A stretch of DNA of 64,000 nt from Nilaparvata lugens (taxonomy: Eukaryota; Arthropoda; Insecta; Hemiptera; Delphacidae). A model generated the notes under the pieces. The model made no database searches, was not told the DNA's origin, and saw nothing but the letters and a program-made list of their open reading frames with translations. Where the stretch lies: the NCBI RefSeq assembly GCF_014356525.2, contig NC_052507.1, positions 4,018,509-4,082,508 of the forward strand, given 5' to 3'. The translations under genes and the position numbers were made by a program. Positions within the stretch are counted from its first letter, which is position 1; each line of letters opens with the position of its first letter. Below, one piece after another: positions 1 to 9,667 of this stretch.

Positions 1-1
1 A

Positions 2-193
2 GAATAAAATATTTTCTCGGGAATTACAAGAACTAGTTATAATTCGATTCATTTCCATGATTGGTGAAATCCCCTGCTTCTTTAGTACTGTATGATCCGA
101 CTCAATGAAACTTCAAAATTGAGAATGAAATATTTTCTCGGGAATTTCAAAAAATAGTTATAATTCGATTCATATCTATGATTGGTGGAGTCC
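2..193. repeat. Tandem duplication, ~118-bp period, two copies
   Basis: The blocks at 2-83 and 120-193 both read as a run around TATTTTCTCGGGAATT followed by AGTTATAATTCGATTCAT and a 'ATGATTGGTG' stretch. No coding potential is visible. It may be the edge of a longer repeat cut by the window start. Confidence 0.7.
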
Positions 194-498
194 CCTTCTA
201 AAAAAATGCCACTTTAAAAATGCCATACAAGTAACTTTTTGTTATAGATTTTGCATAATGCTGAAAATACATTTTCGTTGGAAAAAAATCGTTAGATTTT
301 TAAGCCTTCACTTCATTTTAGGCCTAGAAGTAGAATATAAAAGGGAAGAAATAGGCTATAATTTTCATAGAAATTTTATAAATTTGTCATAAACCATAAG
401 TTATGACAGTCCCTCAGGTCATCTATAGGAGCACAAAATTCCTTAATAAAAATTCAAAATACTGATATTTGGAAACATTTTCCTTTGTTATTCGAATA

Positions 499-1320
499 GG
501 TTTGAAAACACAATGATTTCAATGAATGTAATGAACATCATAATAGAAGGAATCATGTTTTTCTCAGGAGAATTTAATTAGCTTCCATTGAGTAAAATTG
601 GAATTTAACAAATTCTAGGTATGAATTTTCCCTACCTATACAATGATTAAGATAGAAAAATCTTCCAAAACATGATAATTATCACCTGGACTTCAAAAAT
701 TCATTATCTATGGATAAATATATTAATTTCTATCAATTGCAAGATACATTCAAAATGCAGACTGTCAATGATACTTGGAGTGTTGAATAATTTATTTATT
801 ATATTATTTCAATTTTTACAAGAGAAAATAATGTAATAATAATCCTCAATCAATTCAGTTTGATTGTAAATTATAATAGTATTACTAGTTGAAAATAGAA
901 GTATTGATACTGTTATAGTATATTTCGCACCTAGAGCAGAAAATGAGATTTTTCCGGCTCAAAATCGGTTTTCAAATACATTGTTTGCAGACGACTCTCG
1001 TCTGACGTCAGAACAGGTTTCTTTCCGGCCTAGGCCGGAAAGAGTACCCTTTCCAGCCGCTAACATGGAACTAAGAAAGGTGATCAAAAAACTTTTCATT
1101 AGGCTATTTGTGTTCATTATTCAATAATTAAAACATTTATAATAATATCATCTTATTGTCATTTGGAAGAATAAAAAAGTATAAACTCAACCTCCCACAT
1201 ACAAATCAGAATAAAAAATAAAAATACTTGGACAATTTCCTGATATTCAGATTACCTAAGATTTGCTAGAGCTATCACCTTCCACTCCTGCTTTCGGAAA
1301 TGCTTAGTTCTTATATATAT

Positions 1321-1373
<53 letters not shown>

Positions 1374-1850
1374 TATTATTGTGTGTGGCGGAAAATAGCG
1401 TTCGCACCAGGGGCAAAAATGTTTTTCCGGCTCTCAATCTTTTCTAGGGACGTAGAACAATCTTTTATACGTCGGAGCTGGAAAACAGCTCCTTTCTGTG
1501 CAGTGTGGCAAAAATACTATTATTGATAAATCTATTATTTTTTAAGGAATGTTGTTTATTTGAAAACACAATGAATTTCATGAATGTAATGAACATTTAT
1601 AATAGAAGGAATAATGTTTTTCTCAGGAAAATTTAATCAGCTTCCATTGAGTAGAATTGGAATTCAACAAATTCTAGGTATGCATTTTCCCTACATATAC
1701 AATGATTAAGATAGAAAAATCTTCCAAAACATGATAATTATCACCTGGACTTCAAATTATTCCAAATTCTATTATCATTTATGTTGCTAAATAAATGTTG
1801 CTGTACTATTGTTTTTAGTTGCAAAATACATTCATGATGCAGACTGTCAA
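499..1850 (+). repeat. Direct duplication (~280 bp) flanking an inserted element
   Basis: Segments 499-775 and 1559-1850 are closely similar direct copies; both share TTGAAAACACAATGA, TTTTTCTCAGGA and the block ending in TTATCACCTGGACTTCAAA. The sequence between them holds a member of the 'tatttcgcacc' repeat family and a TA microsatellite. Either a segmental duplication was later invaded or the unit is part of one composite repeat. Confidence 0.7.
912..1545 (+). mobile_element. Fragment of 'tatttcgcacc' repeat family (family D), with internal (TA)n
   Basis: The left end (from about 916, TATTTCGCACCTAGAGC) and the right end (1381-1440, GGCGGAAAATAGCGTTCGCA) match the ends of the larger inverted copies at 43341-44823 and 58284-59757. 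The interior differs and includes a TA dinucleotide run at about 1312-1370. It looks non-coding. Confidence 0.6.
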
Positions 1851-2008
1851 AGACACATCAAGATTCTGAACCGCCTTGACGAGCCGAGAAGAATGAACTG
1901 TAGTACGAGGAGATCCGATCATTGTTTTAAAAGCTACGAGTGTTTTAAATGTTGATCCCTCGTGTCCTTATGAGTGCATTTTCACCAGGAAATACTGGCA
2001 TAAAGTGC

Positions 2009-2305
2009 ATATAACGGGTGATTCTCATGAAACATGAGGTTTGAGGTTGAGTGGTAGAGAGGACTTAAAAGTCCTAACTCCGCCTAATAGAGAATTTTTT
2101 CATTTCATTTCATTTCAAACATGATCCCACGAACTTTTATCATTGTGCAAAAGCTCAATGTGAGGACAATGAATTTGGTGATAATGGTTGAAGCTGAAAA
2201 TGAGGAGTTTTTCAAGTTACAAGGAGCATTGTTATCAGGTGTACCTGGAAATCTATATGAGATAGAGCGCTCTACCTGATCTTAGATTGTAGAGCACAAA
2301 AATAC
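2009..2305 (+). repeat. Repeat family M, copy 1
   Basis: The block shares ACGGGTGATTCTCAT, GGAGCATTG, CAGGTGTACCTGGAAATC and TGAGATAGAGCGCTCTACC with 9668-9890. It is interrupted by a 79-bp LINE tail at 2038-2116. The class is unknown. Confidence 0.65.
2038..2116 (+). mobile_element. Extremely 5'-truncated LINE 3' end (79 bp) with target duplication
   Basis: The 8-bp direct repeat AAACATGA occurs at 2030-2037 and 2117-2124, exactly flanking 79 bp that end in a (CATTT)n tail. The related locus near 9680-9700 lacks the insert, which supports a clean retrotransposition of only the last bases of a LINE. Tails of short pentamer repeats are known for several insect non-LTR elements. Confidence 0.65.
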
Positions 2306-2578
2306 GCTCAGAGGGATTTCGAATTATACATCTAAATGGTAACAATCGGAGGATATTGTTGATCAAAAACTAGAATTCATCAGAATTGATTTTTTCTTCA
2401 AATTACAATCATTTTAAAAAAATCATAACTCAGTACTCATTGGAGATAGAGCGTTCCGAATGATCTCATTTTATTCAGAATCCCATAATCTAGAAAAAAA
2501 GGCGAGAGCAAATTATCAAAAACTATTCAACTTGATTAATTTTTGAAGAAATCTTGAAGTCCAGGGTGATCCTTACCT

Positions 2579-2584
2579 TTTATT
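2579..2584 (-). promoter_or_regulatory. Candidate polyadenylation signal AATAAA of the KChIP-like gene
   Basis: On the minus strand AATAAA occurs about 150 bp after the stop codon at 2735-2737. It is the nearest canonical hexamer found downstream of the gene; no transcript evidence is available, so a more distal site is possible. Confidence 0.4.
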
Positions 2585-2734
2585 CATCAATTTCAACAAT
2601 GATAGATTGTGCCTAATATGAGAACAATATACTTATATGAATTGGAAGTAGAAGTTCGATGAAGAAAGGGTAATTTTTTCAAGTTCTTAACATTATTACA
2701 ACGCGCGTGGATATTAGATGACACAGCCTAGAGA

Positions 2735-2845
2735 TCACAATACGGTATCGAGCGTTTCCAGAGATTGAAGGATTTGTTCGTCTCTCGAACACCACTCCAC
2801 TAGTTCGTCGATTGTCACAACTCCGTCTTTGTTCGTGTCTATCAA
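2735..2845 (-). CDS. KChIP-like calcium sensor, last coding exon (EF-hand 4 and C-terminus)
   Basis: This exon encodes the final 36 residues and a TGA stop. It opens in phase 0 after the acceptor ATTCTTTCTTTTCAG. The loop DTNKDGVVTIDE is a canonical EF-hand (D1, N3, D5, T9, E12), so calcium binding is expected. It is followed by ELVEWCSRDEQILQSLETL and a hydrophobic C-terminus (DTVL), the layout typical of EF-hand 4 plus the C-terminal helix of Kv-channel-interacting proteins. It joins in frame to the exon at 8235-8447 across a 5.4-kb intron. KChIPs are cytosolic/membrane-associated partners of Kv4 (Shal) potassium channels; that role here is by homology. The family call is firm; the exact orthologue among neuronal calcium sensors is less certain, hence no symbol. 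Confidence 0.88.
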   Translation of the reverse strand: MIDTNKDGVVTIDELVEWCSRDEQILQSLETLDTVL

Positions 2846-3027
2846 CTGAAAAGAAAGAATAAGATTAGCAATCATCAATCATTATTTACAAAATATATAA
2901 TTATTATTTAACGAAAATCCTAAAAAAATGCTTTAAATCACCCCGAAGACCTCTGCTACTGCAGACATTGACAACAGGGTTAACAGCTAGATGGAAATTC
3001 GATGAGAACTACTATCCAAAAATTAGT

Positions 3028-3100
3028 TGCCAGCCCGGGAATCGAACCCGGTACCACCCAATTGCCAGTCAGGAATGCTTACCCTTACACCAAACTGACA
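3028..3100 (-). tRNA. tRNA-like cloverleaf, GGC anticodon position (probably SINE head)
   Basis: The minus strand folds as a full 73-nt cloverleaf: 7-bp acceptor stem (TGTCAGT with GCTGGCA), 4-bp D stem, 5-bp anticodon stem CCTGA/TTGGG with loop CTGGCAA, and T arm CCGGG-TTCGATT-CCCGG. The A box TGGTGTAAGGG and B box GGTTCGATTCC match the internal polymerase III promoter consensus. G·U pairs, no spacer between D and anticodon stems, and membership of a repeat family argue for a SINE-type tRNA relic rather than a working alanine tRNA gene. Confidence 0.5.
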
Positions 3101-3247
3101 ATCTCTGGATAGCAGCGCTCATTTTATACGTTAAATAATAATCATATTATTAATTAGCATTTGAATAAATGCATTCTCTATTTGATTCCATCTATAACTG
3201 GTTGGCCGCTTTGGCTTCGTATAAAATGAGCGCTGCAATCCAGAGAT

Positions 3248-3320
3248 TGTCAGTTTGATGTAAGGGTAAGCATTCCTGACTGGCAATTGGGAGGTACCGG
3301 GTTCGATTCCCGGGCTGGCA
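3248..3320 (+). tRNA. tRNA-like cloverleaf, inverted partner of 3028-3100
   Basis: Same 73-nt fold and anticodon-loop position GGC as the inverted copy, with one D-stem change (GATG instead of GGTG, still paired to CATT). The A box is weakened by that change. There is no poly-T terminator directly after it; the sequence runs into the repeat body, as expected for a SINE. Confidence 0.5.
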
Positions 3321-3505
3321 ACTAATTTTTGGATAGTAGTTCTCATCGAATTTCCATCTAGCTGTTAACCCTGCTGTCAATGTCTGCAGTAGCAGAGGTC
3401 TTCAGGGTGATTTACAGCATTTATTTGGGATTTTCGTTAAATAATAATTATATATTAATTAGCATTTGAATAAATGCATTCTCTATTTAATTCCATCTGT
3501 AATTT

Positions 3506-4620
3506 ACAAAATAGCTATCAGTCAGTTGGCATCATCGTCGATGTATGTGTGAGTCTTATAAAATTTTGTGTTATATGTATGGTAAAAACTATAAAAAGGA
3601 AGGGATTTCCTCCAATATTGCTATATACATTATTCTCTACTTAGGTGAATCATACTAAAAAGAAATCAAATCAACGGTCAAATGGTTTTCAAATGCATTC
3701 AATTAATTATTGCTAAACAACTTTTTCCGTTGTTCAACTCAATGCAACTTGAAATATGTCTTTTGACTTTCCACTGTTTTCAACTCAAGCTGACCAGTTG
3801 GAAGACTACTTAGCAACGTTTCCATTCTATCTAGGTCATGACATTGGTATTTTATTCAGACTGCACTAAAATAGTCCAATGGAAATTGGAAGAGCTGAGT
3901 CACCCTGCACCCATAGACGTTGCCAATTCGTCAGGTATATTATAAAAAAAAAATCAGTTTAATTTATAAAAAGCTTTGGACAACGTTAATCAACTGTTAT
4001 TTGGCAACGTTGCATCTACTCTCATCGGACTATTTTCGTGCGATCTACTTGAGTACAGTACTAGAAATAGACAAGATTTGACTGATGACATACATCGATC
4101 TATATTATGTATGAGAGAGGGATGAAGAGTGATGGATTTGCATGTTCAGATTATTGTCAGTACATCTGAAGGAATGAACTGGGGATGAGGTAATAGTTGA
4201 GATAATGGAGAACTGTTGAATATGTGCTGAAGAGGCTGACGTTTGATATAACTGCATGTGGTCTACTGTTCACAGAACTACTAGAGATACCTAAGGAGGG
4301 TGGTTGGGGAAACCAAAAGAGACAGAGTGAGAAATAGTGTGATCAGAGAAACATCAAAACAGGAGAATACCACTGTTCAACGAAAAATCTTAGCCATGTA
4401 GCTCTGATAAGTGATGAATGAAAGGAAAGGCTGGTTATGGAGACAAGACCGAGAGGAAAACGAGGCAGGGGACGATCACGACTGCAATGGAATCAGTATG
4501 TAGAGAGGGACATACACAACTAGCGCCCAGCGGTCAAATGGGAGTGATACATGGCTCCGATACACACGTACACTGTTTACGTCGTGACGTCATCACTGCC
4601 AGTCACATTATTTGTCTGTC
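3506..4620. other. No gene recognised (intron of KChIP-like gene)
   Basis: AT-rich sequence without a convincing exon. A short open frame at 4418-4648 shows no domain and runs into a repeat. No RNA gene or strong repeat was seen. Confidence 0.5.
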
Positions 4621-4621
4621 T

Positions 4622-4784
4622 CTCTCTCTATCATATACAGTTCAATAATTATTTTCTTAGCCTATATTATGTAAATTCATTTATAATTTTGCTGTATTGT
4701 AAGCTATTGTATATAAGTGTATAAGCCAGTATATATTGTAATCTACATAAATAAAGTACTCAATCAATCAATCAATCAATCTCT
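4622..4784 (+). mobile_element. LINE-like 3' end with (TCAA)n tail (family C, copy 1)
   Basis: The 3' part of a family seen five times here, ending ACATAAATAAAGTACTCAAT followed by TCAA tetramers. AATAAA lies just before the tail, consistent with a retroelement 3' end. This copy lacks the GAATGGACATTGATATGTCC block of longer copies, so it is truncated. Confidence 0.65.
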
Positions 4785-5379
4785 CTCTCTAGAAGTGATA
4801 ACGGTATATGAACTTTCCGACAACCATCTTCTCCATAACGACCATTCCTTTCCTATTCGACTCCAAAAGTGTTACATTGATTTATCTCAACTTGTGACGA
4901 ATTTTGAGAAAAGGTTGACAACCGAGAATCCCCCGGTTTGTCAAAACCACACAACCCCAGTTGATTTGATTTCATTCTAGTATGATTTACCTATTTCCAG
5001 TAGTGAATAATGTATATAGCAATATTATAAGAAATCCCTTCCTTTTTATAGTTTTCCATCCATACAACACAAAATTTTATAAAACTCACACATACATCGG
5101 CGCAAAAAATCCGGTGTAGACCTCACTACGCTCGGTCAATTAATGAAATTCTATATCTTTCGGTTTTGCTGAATTCCTCTGTAATAATTCCAACAAAATG
5201 AATCCCAAATCCCAAGCACCAATCCTCAAATGAAACTCTATACTTTTTGTTTTTCTGTAGGTCTATGACTTTGTGACAATCCCTCACCAAAATTTTTACA
5301 AAGTCCATTATTTATCCATTGCGAATACTTAATCAACATGAAACTCTACACTTTTCGATCGTAATTGAAAGTCCGGTCC

Positions 5380-5475
5380 GCTCGTGTTATTGGCACCGTT
5401 TAATTGCCCATGAACACCAATTAAACTCGTTATAAACGCCAATTAAACTCGTTCTAAACGGCAATAAACTCGTTA
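5380..5475. repeat. Short tandem motif around CCAATTAAACTCGTT
   Basis: Four imperfect ~22-bp units containing AATTAAACTCGTT-like text lie in a row. The surrounding bases (5108-5145) include TAGACCTCACTACGCTCGGT, the end of repeat family F in reverse. Confidence 0.5.
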
Positions 5476-5706
5476 GCTGGCTTTGTTTCCCTTTTAATCA
5501 TAATAGTCCGGTGACCTCAATGTTTCATTAGTCGAAAAAATCGATCGAACCCCGAACCGTTTGTTCCAATTAGCTCTGATTGAATTAATTACCTATTTTG
5601 TTGAGTTAGTTGATTTAGTAGCTGATAAAACTTCTATACTTTTATCGCTGGCCTTCTATAGACTGTTTATTCTGAGGTATTGTATTCTGAAATAAGTTGC
5701 TCAGTC

Positions 5707-6840
5707 TATAGTGAGGTCCACGTTATAATGGCAGTGGAGAAAGATAGGAGAAAAAAGTTGCCGATCCTCTGTTTTGTTTTGACTTCTTATTTCTTTTCCT
5801 TCTTCTTCTTCTTCTTCTTCTTCTTCTTCTTCTTCTTCTTCTTCTTCTTCTCTTCTTCTTCTTCTTCTTCTTCTTCTTCTTCTCTTCTTCTTCTTCTTCT
5901 TCTTCTTCTCTTCTTCTTCTTCTTCTTCTTCTTCTTCTTCTTCTTCTTCTTCTTCTTCTTCTTCTTCTTCTTCTTCTTCTCTTCTTCTTCTTCTCTTCTT
6001 CTCTTCTTCTTCTTCTTCTTCTCTTCTTCTTCTTCTCTTCTTCTTCTTCTCTCTTCTTCTTCTTCTTCTTCTTCTTCTTCTTCTTCTTCTTCTTCTTCTT
6101 CTTCTCTTCTTCTTCTTCTTCTTCTTCTTCTTCTTCTTCTTCTTCTTCTTCTTCTTCTTCTTCTTTCTTCTTCTTCTTCTTCTTCTTCTTCTTCGTCTTC
6201 TTCTTCTTCTTCTTCTTCTTCTTCTTCTTCTTCTTCTTCGTCTTCTTCTTCTTCTTCTTCTTCTTCTTCTTCGTCTTCTTCTTCTTCTTCTTCTTCTTCT
6301 CTTCTTCTTCTTCTTCTTCTTCTTCTTCTCTTCTTCTTCTTCTTCTTCTCTTCTTCTTCTTCTCTCTTCTTCTTCTTCTTCTTCTTCTTCTTCGTCTTCT
6401 TCTTCTTCTTTCTTCTTCTTCTTCTTCTTCTCTCTTCTTCTTCTTCTTCTTCTTCTTCTTCTTCTTCTTCTTCTTCTTCTTCTTCTTCTTCTTCTTCTTC
6501 TTCTTCTTCTTCTTCTTCTTCTTCTTCTTCTCTTCTTCTTCTTCTATAGACGGTAGCTGATACAGGTTTATTGATGTATATTGACTGTTCATTCTCGTTT
6601 AAAATGATCAATTATATTTTAATTAAGCAAGGAATTATATTTTTCAATTATTTCACAATGAATTTTCATAATTAAGATGGAATATTTTGTTAATATTATC
6701 CATTCTACATTGTTAAAAGACTATCTGGTAACAGAGCAAAGCGAGGAAGAGATAGCGCTATGAGCTTTGTTGAATGATAGACAAGGATAGCAATACCATA
6801 GCTAATCTAACACTGCCATTATAACGTGGACCTCACTATA
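5707..6840 (-). mobile_element. MITE with TATA-flanked terminal inverted repeats (family A) carrying a CTT expansion
   Basis: Ends read TATAGTGAGGTCCACG and its reverse complement CGTGGACCTCACTATA, the inverted termini seen in many copies here. Compared with the intact copy at 31831-32190 it lies in reverse orientation. The TA flanks suggest a Tc1/mariner-type target duplication. No transposase is present. Roughly two thirds of this copy is a CTT array. Confidence 0.75.
5791..6545. repeat. (CTT)n / (GAA)n trinucleotide expansion, ~0.75 kb
   Basis: Nearly uninterrupted CTT triplets with occasional single-base slips (CTCTTC, CTTTCTT, TTCGTC). The sense strand of the host gene carries GAA. The open frames in this stretch on both strands are pure homopolymer-like artefacts (F/S/L or K/E/R runs). 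Confidence 0.97.
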
Positions 6841-7060
6841 TAGTCCGTACCGGTACAAAATTACTTCTGACTTTGTTAAAAGACTGAATTACTTCTACAT
6901 TGTAAAAAGACTATCTGTTGCCTGCAACAGAGCAAAACGAGAAAGAGATAGCGCTATGAGCTTTGTTGAATGATAGACAAAGATAGCAATACCATTGCTA
7001 ATCAAACTCTGCCATTATAACGTGGACCTCACTATATACTCCGTACAAAATTACTTCTGA
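6841..7060 (-). mobile_element. Partial tandem duplicate of the MITE end plus flank
   Basis: About 190 bp repeat the right-hand part of the preceding MITE (GAGATAGCGCTATGAGC, CACTGCCATTATAACGTGG-like end) and then the same flank CCGTACAAAATTACTTCTGA found at 6845-6870. So the MITE end and its flank were duplicated together. Confidence 0.7.
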
Positions 7061-7246
7061 CTTGGAGGCATAGGCGACGCTGAGAAACGGAGAGAGATCA
7101 GCCAATTACAGTGATGGAAAGAGTCATAGGTAGAAGCGCAGTTGCCAATTTGTCGATTAGAGTCAGTCGGCTGAATGCTTCCAGAGAGGAAACTCTGTAA
7201 GTTTAACATGAGCGCTGCTGAGAAATTAGAGAATGCTGGCCGGTTC

Positions 7247-7905
7247 AGAACGGAAACTTCGCCACCGTTGTATCCCTACCCCACTGGGGGAGTTCAGCCC
7301 CCTGTCGGTTGGGGGAGCTTTAAGTCGATCATCGTACTCAAGAATGTGTTGAAAACCAGAATTCACCCACAGTATCCCTGCTTGTCGTAGGAGGTGACTA
7401 AAATGGATCTCAAGGAAACTTTAAAAGCTGCTTTGCCTTCAAACCCACGGGATTTGCTCTCCATCAGGGCAGTTTTGAAGGGGCGAAAAGAAAAATACAA
7501 GAGACCAGGCACAAATGTGGGTCAAGAGGCTGAGTCGAAGGTGGCCGGGCGCCGGGCGCCCTAGAGGCAGTTTGGCGTCTCCTCTCTCAGCGGAAGGACC
7601 TACAAAAAGACCAGGAGTGGAACTCACGTAGGCCACGAGTTTGTGGGTGGCTCAAAGAAGGGCGGCGATTAAGGCAAAACTTCTTGGGAGAGGTGAGACT
7701 TTTTGCCCTGCGAAGTTTCGGATGGGCAAAAAGAAAAAATCCAAGAGACCAGTGATGAGTGAAAAACCAGGCACAAATGTAGGTCAAGAGGCTGAGTCAA
7801 GGGTGGCCGGGCGGCCTAGAGGAAACTTGGCCGCCCCTTCCTCAGCGGAAGGACCTACAAAGAAGGCCAGGAGTGGAACTCTCGTAGGTCACGAGGACTA
7901 ATCAG
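7247..7905 (+). pseudogene. LINE 5' region and ORF1-like remnant with internal duplication
   Basis: The opening (CTACCCCACTGGGGG, then CTGCTTGTCGTAGGAGGTG) resembles 5' regions of insect non-LTR retrotransposons. Two diverged ~200-bp units follow, at about 7475-7640 and 7720-7900, each with GGCACAAATGT, GTCAAGAGGCTGAGTC and GCGGAAGGACCTACAAA. The second unit ends in an open frame (GEDETFC-like basic peptide to 7901). The first is frameshifted. No complete ORF1 domain can be assigned. Confidence 0.5.
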
Positions 7906-8120
7906 TCTGAAGAGACTGCCAAGCATATCACACTGGATTGCGACAAGCAACCAGGTGATGAATGGGATGTTAGTATAGGGAAAAACTCCTTGTTCTTGTA
8001 AAGGACACAGGTATTGGTTTGCCTAACATACTACTTGGGAACACAATAAGCTTCGGTTGACGTGTGGGGTTCTTTGACCCTTTGGATCCTTGAATCTGTC
8101 CCTTCAAAAACAATAAACAA
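7906..8120 (+). pseudogene. LINE ORF2 C-terminal remnant and 3' end
   Basis: Matches the better preserved LINE end at 37660-38085 (opposite strand): an ETAKHITLDC-like zinc-knuckle end, DEWDVSIG-like text, then the 3' region CCCTTCAAAAACAATAAACA with a (AATAAAC)n tail. It directly follows the 5' remnant, so reverse transcriptase and endonuclease have been lost by internal deletion. Confidence 0.6.
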
Positions 8121-8234
8121 TAAATCCCTCCCTCTGTATTCCTTCTCTGCTGCGCATGTTCCACACAGGTCCAAAGTAATTTTGTACGGAGTATAGATGT
8201 TGTTTAAATAGATTTTGTTCTACGATTGGCTTAC

Positions 8235-8447
8235 ATGGAAGATCTTCTCGACATGCTCCTTGGCGGAATGTTCATCGACTTGAGGCTGCGTGGAGCGACC
8301 CAGCATCTCGTAGATACTGCTCACCACTTCCAGCATCTCCTTCTTGGTTATGAGGCCATCCCCGTTCAGGTCGTACAGGCCGAAGATCCACTGCAGCTTC
8401 TCCTGCACACTGCCTCGGGAGACCTTCGACAGGATGCCCAGGAAGTC
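8235..8447 (-). CDS. KChIP-like calcium sensor, exon with EF-hand 3
   Basis: 213 nt, phase 0 at both ends, 71 residues. Acceptor is CTTGTTTGTTCCCAG and donor GTAAGCCAA. The peptide starts DFLGILSKVSRGSVQEKLQW, continues IFGLYDLNGDGLITKKEM and ends AKEHVEKIFH. The loop DLNGDGLITKKE is a canonical EF-hand (D1, N3, D5, E12). The 'R-G-S-V-x-E-K-L-x-W-x-F-x-L-Y-D' run is the conserved KChIP/NCS linker and EF3 entering helix. The exon is noticeably more GC-rich than its surroundings, as expected of coding sequence. It joins in frame to 23383-23453 upstream and 2735-2845 downstream. Immediately upstream in sense direction lies a 0.8-kb minisatellite. Confidence 0.92.
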
Positions 8448-8474
8448 CTGGGAACAAACAAGTGAATAATTTTT

Positions 8475-9266
8475 GAAATTGTCTCAAATAGTTCCTGGAA
8501 ATGTCTCAAATAGTTCCTGAAAATGTCTCAAATAGTTCCTGAAAATGTCTCAAATAGTTCCTGAAAATGTCTCAATAGTTCCTGAAAATGTCTCAAATAG
8601 TTCCTGAAAATGTATCAAATAGTTCCTGAAAATGTCTCAAATAGTTCCTGAAAATGTCTCAAATAGTTCCTGAAAAGTCTCAAATAGTCCCTGAAAAGTC
8701 TCAAATAGTTCTGGAAATGTCTCAAATAGTTTCTGAAAATGTCTCAAATAGTTCCTGAAAATGTCTCAAATAGTTCCTGAAAAGTCTCAAATAGTTCCTG
8801 AAAATGTCTCAAATAGTTCCTGAAAATGTCTCAAATAGTTCCTGAAAATGTCTCAAATAGTTCCTGAAAATGTCTCAAATAGTTCCTGAAAATGTCTCAA
8901 ATAGTTCCTGAAAATGTCTCAAATAGTTCCTGAAAATGTCTCAAATAGTTCCTGAAAATGTATCAAATAGTTCCTGAAAAAGTCTCAAATAGTTCCTGAA
9001 AATGTCTCAAATAGTTCCTGAAAATGTCTCAAATAGTTCTGAAAATGTCTCAAATAGTTCCTGAAAATGTCTCAAATAGTTCCTGAAAATGTCTCAAATA
9101 GTTCCTGAAAATGTCTCAAATAGTTCCTGAAAATGTCTCAAATAGTTCCTGAAAATGTCTCAAATAGTTCCTGAAAATGTCTCAAATAGTTCCTGAAAAT
9201 GTCTCAAATAGTTCCTGAAAATGTCTCAAATAGTTCCTGAAAATGTCTCAAATAGTTCCTAAAAAT
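8475..9266. repeat. 22-bp minisatellite, ~36 units, just upstream of the EF-hand 3 exon
   Basis: Units of 22 bp built on TCAAATAGTTCCTGAAAATG run with few substitutions and some 21- or 20-bp slips. The array begins about 28 bp before the 3' splice site of the exon at 8235-8447. In the sense strand each unit reads ATTTTCAGGAACT, resembling a 3' splice site. The copies are almost identical, implying recent homogenisation. Confidence 0.97.
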
Positions 9267-9660
9267 GCACAAAAAGTAGCATAATGAGAAGTTGAGAACA
9301 GACCGGTAATAGTCTCTGAGAATGTCCCGTGAGAGCTGAGAGAGAACCGGTAATATTTTCTGAAATGTCTCAAATAATTTTAAAAAATACAGATAACAAA
9401 CCGGTCATAATCTGAGGAAATTTACAGGAAATAACAGGCAAATGAACAAGGCAATCACTTCTGAAATAGTTTCTAGCAAGCACAGGAAGTACTGGAAACA
9501 GTAAGGTAACAATTCATGAAGAAAGAGATGGAGAAGGAGAAGAAATAGGTGAAGGAGATGGAGAAGAAGATATTTGATATTGGAAGAAGGAGAAGGGGAA
9601 GAGAATTCTTGCAAACAAACAGGTAATACAGCTTTTGAAAAAGTTCAGAAGGAGCAGAAG
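9267..9660. other. No gene recognised; diverged edge of minisatellite and GA-rich stretch
   Basis: Isolated decayed units (TGAAATGTCTCAAATAA at about 9360) and a GAAGGAGA-rich stretch at 9515-9660. Nothing coding is supported. Confidence 0.5.
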
Positions 9661-9667
9661 GAGTGCA

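Larger units (their letters stand above)
2878..3505. mobile_element. Palindromic (foldback) element with two inverted tRNA-like units
   Basis: The arms at about 2890-3135 and 3215-3460 are inverted copies of one another around a short centre. Each arm contains a tRNA-like cloverleaf followed by a body (around CTAGCTGTTAACCCTG) and a TAA-rich end TTAAATAATAAT. The centre also repeats the distal tail (GCATTTGAATAAATGCATTC occurs in both the centre and the right flank). A third, decayed copy is at 56158-56575. It reads best as a tRNA-derived SINE inserted head to head or as a foldback transposon that captured a tRNA; the sequence alone does not decide. Confidence 0.65.
7036..8195. repeat. Inverted flank repeats around a LINE-derived block
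   Basis: ATACTCCGTACAAAATTACT at about 7037-7057 recurs inverted at about 8174-8195. Between them sits the deleted LINE (7247-8120). The arms may be genuine terminal repeats or a copied flank; the second copy of the same flank near 6845 favours rearrangement. Confidence 0.55.

Noticed and set aside
5680..6611. Frames of 274-289 codons on both strands
   Set aside because: Translations of a CTT/GAA array; no real protein.
8226..8487. Alternative frames over the EF-hand 3 exon (plus strand 79 codons; minus 71 codons in another frame)
   Set aside because: They cross the splice borders and lack the EF-hand pattern; only the frame joining the other exons gives a KChIP-like protein.
8475..9266. 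Possible CRISPR-like array
   Set aside because: Units are contiguous 22-bp copies with no unique spacers, in a eukaryotic intron; it is a minisatellite.
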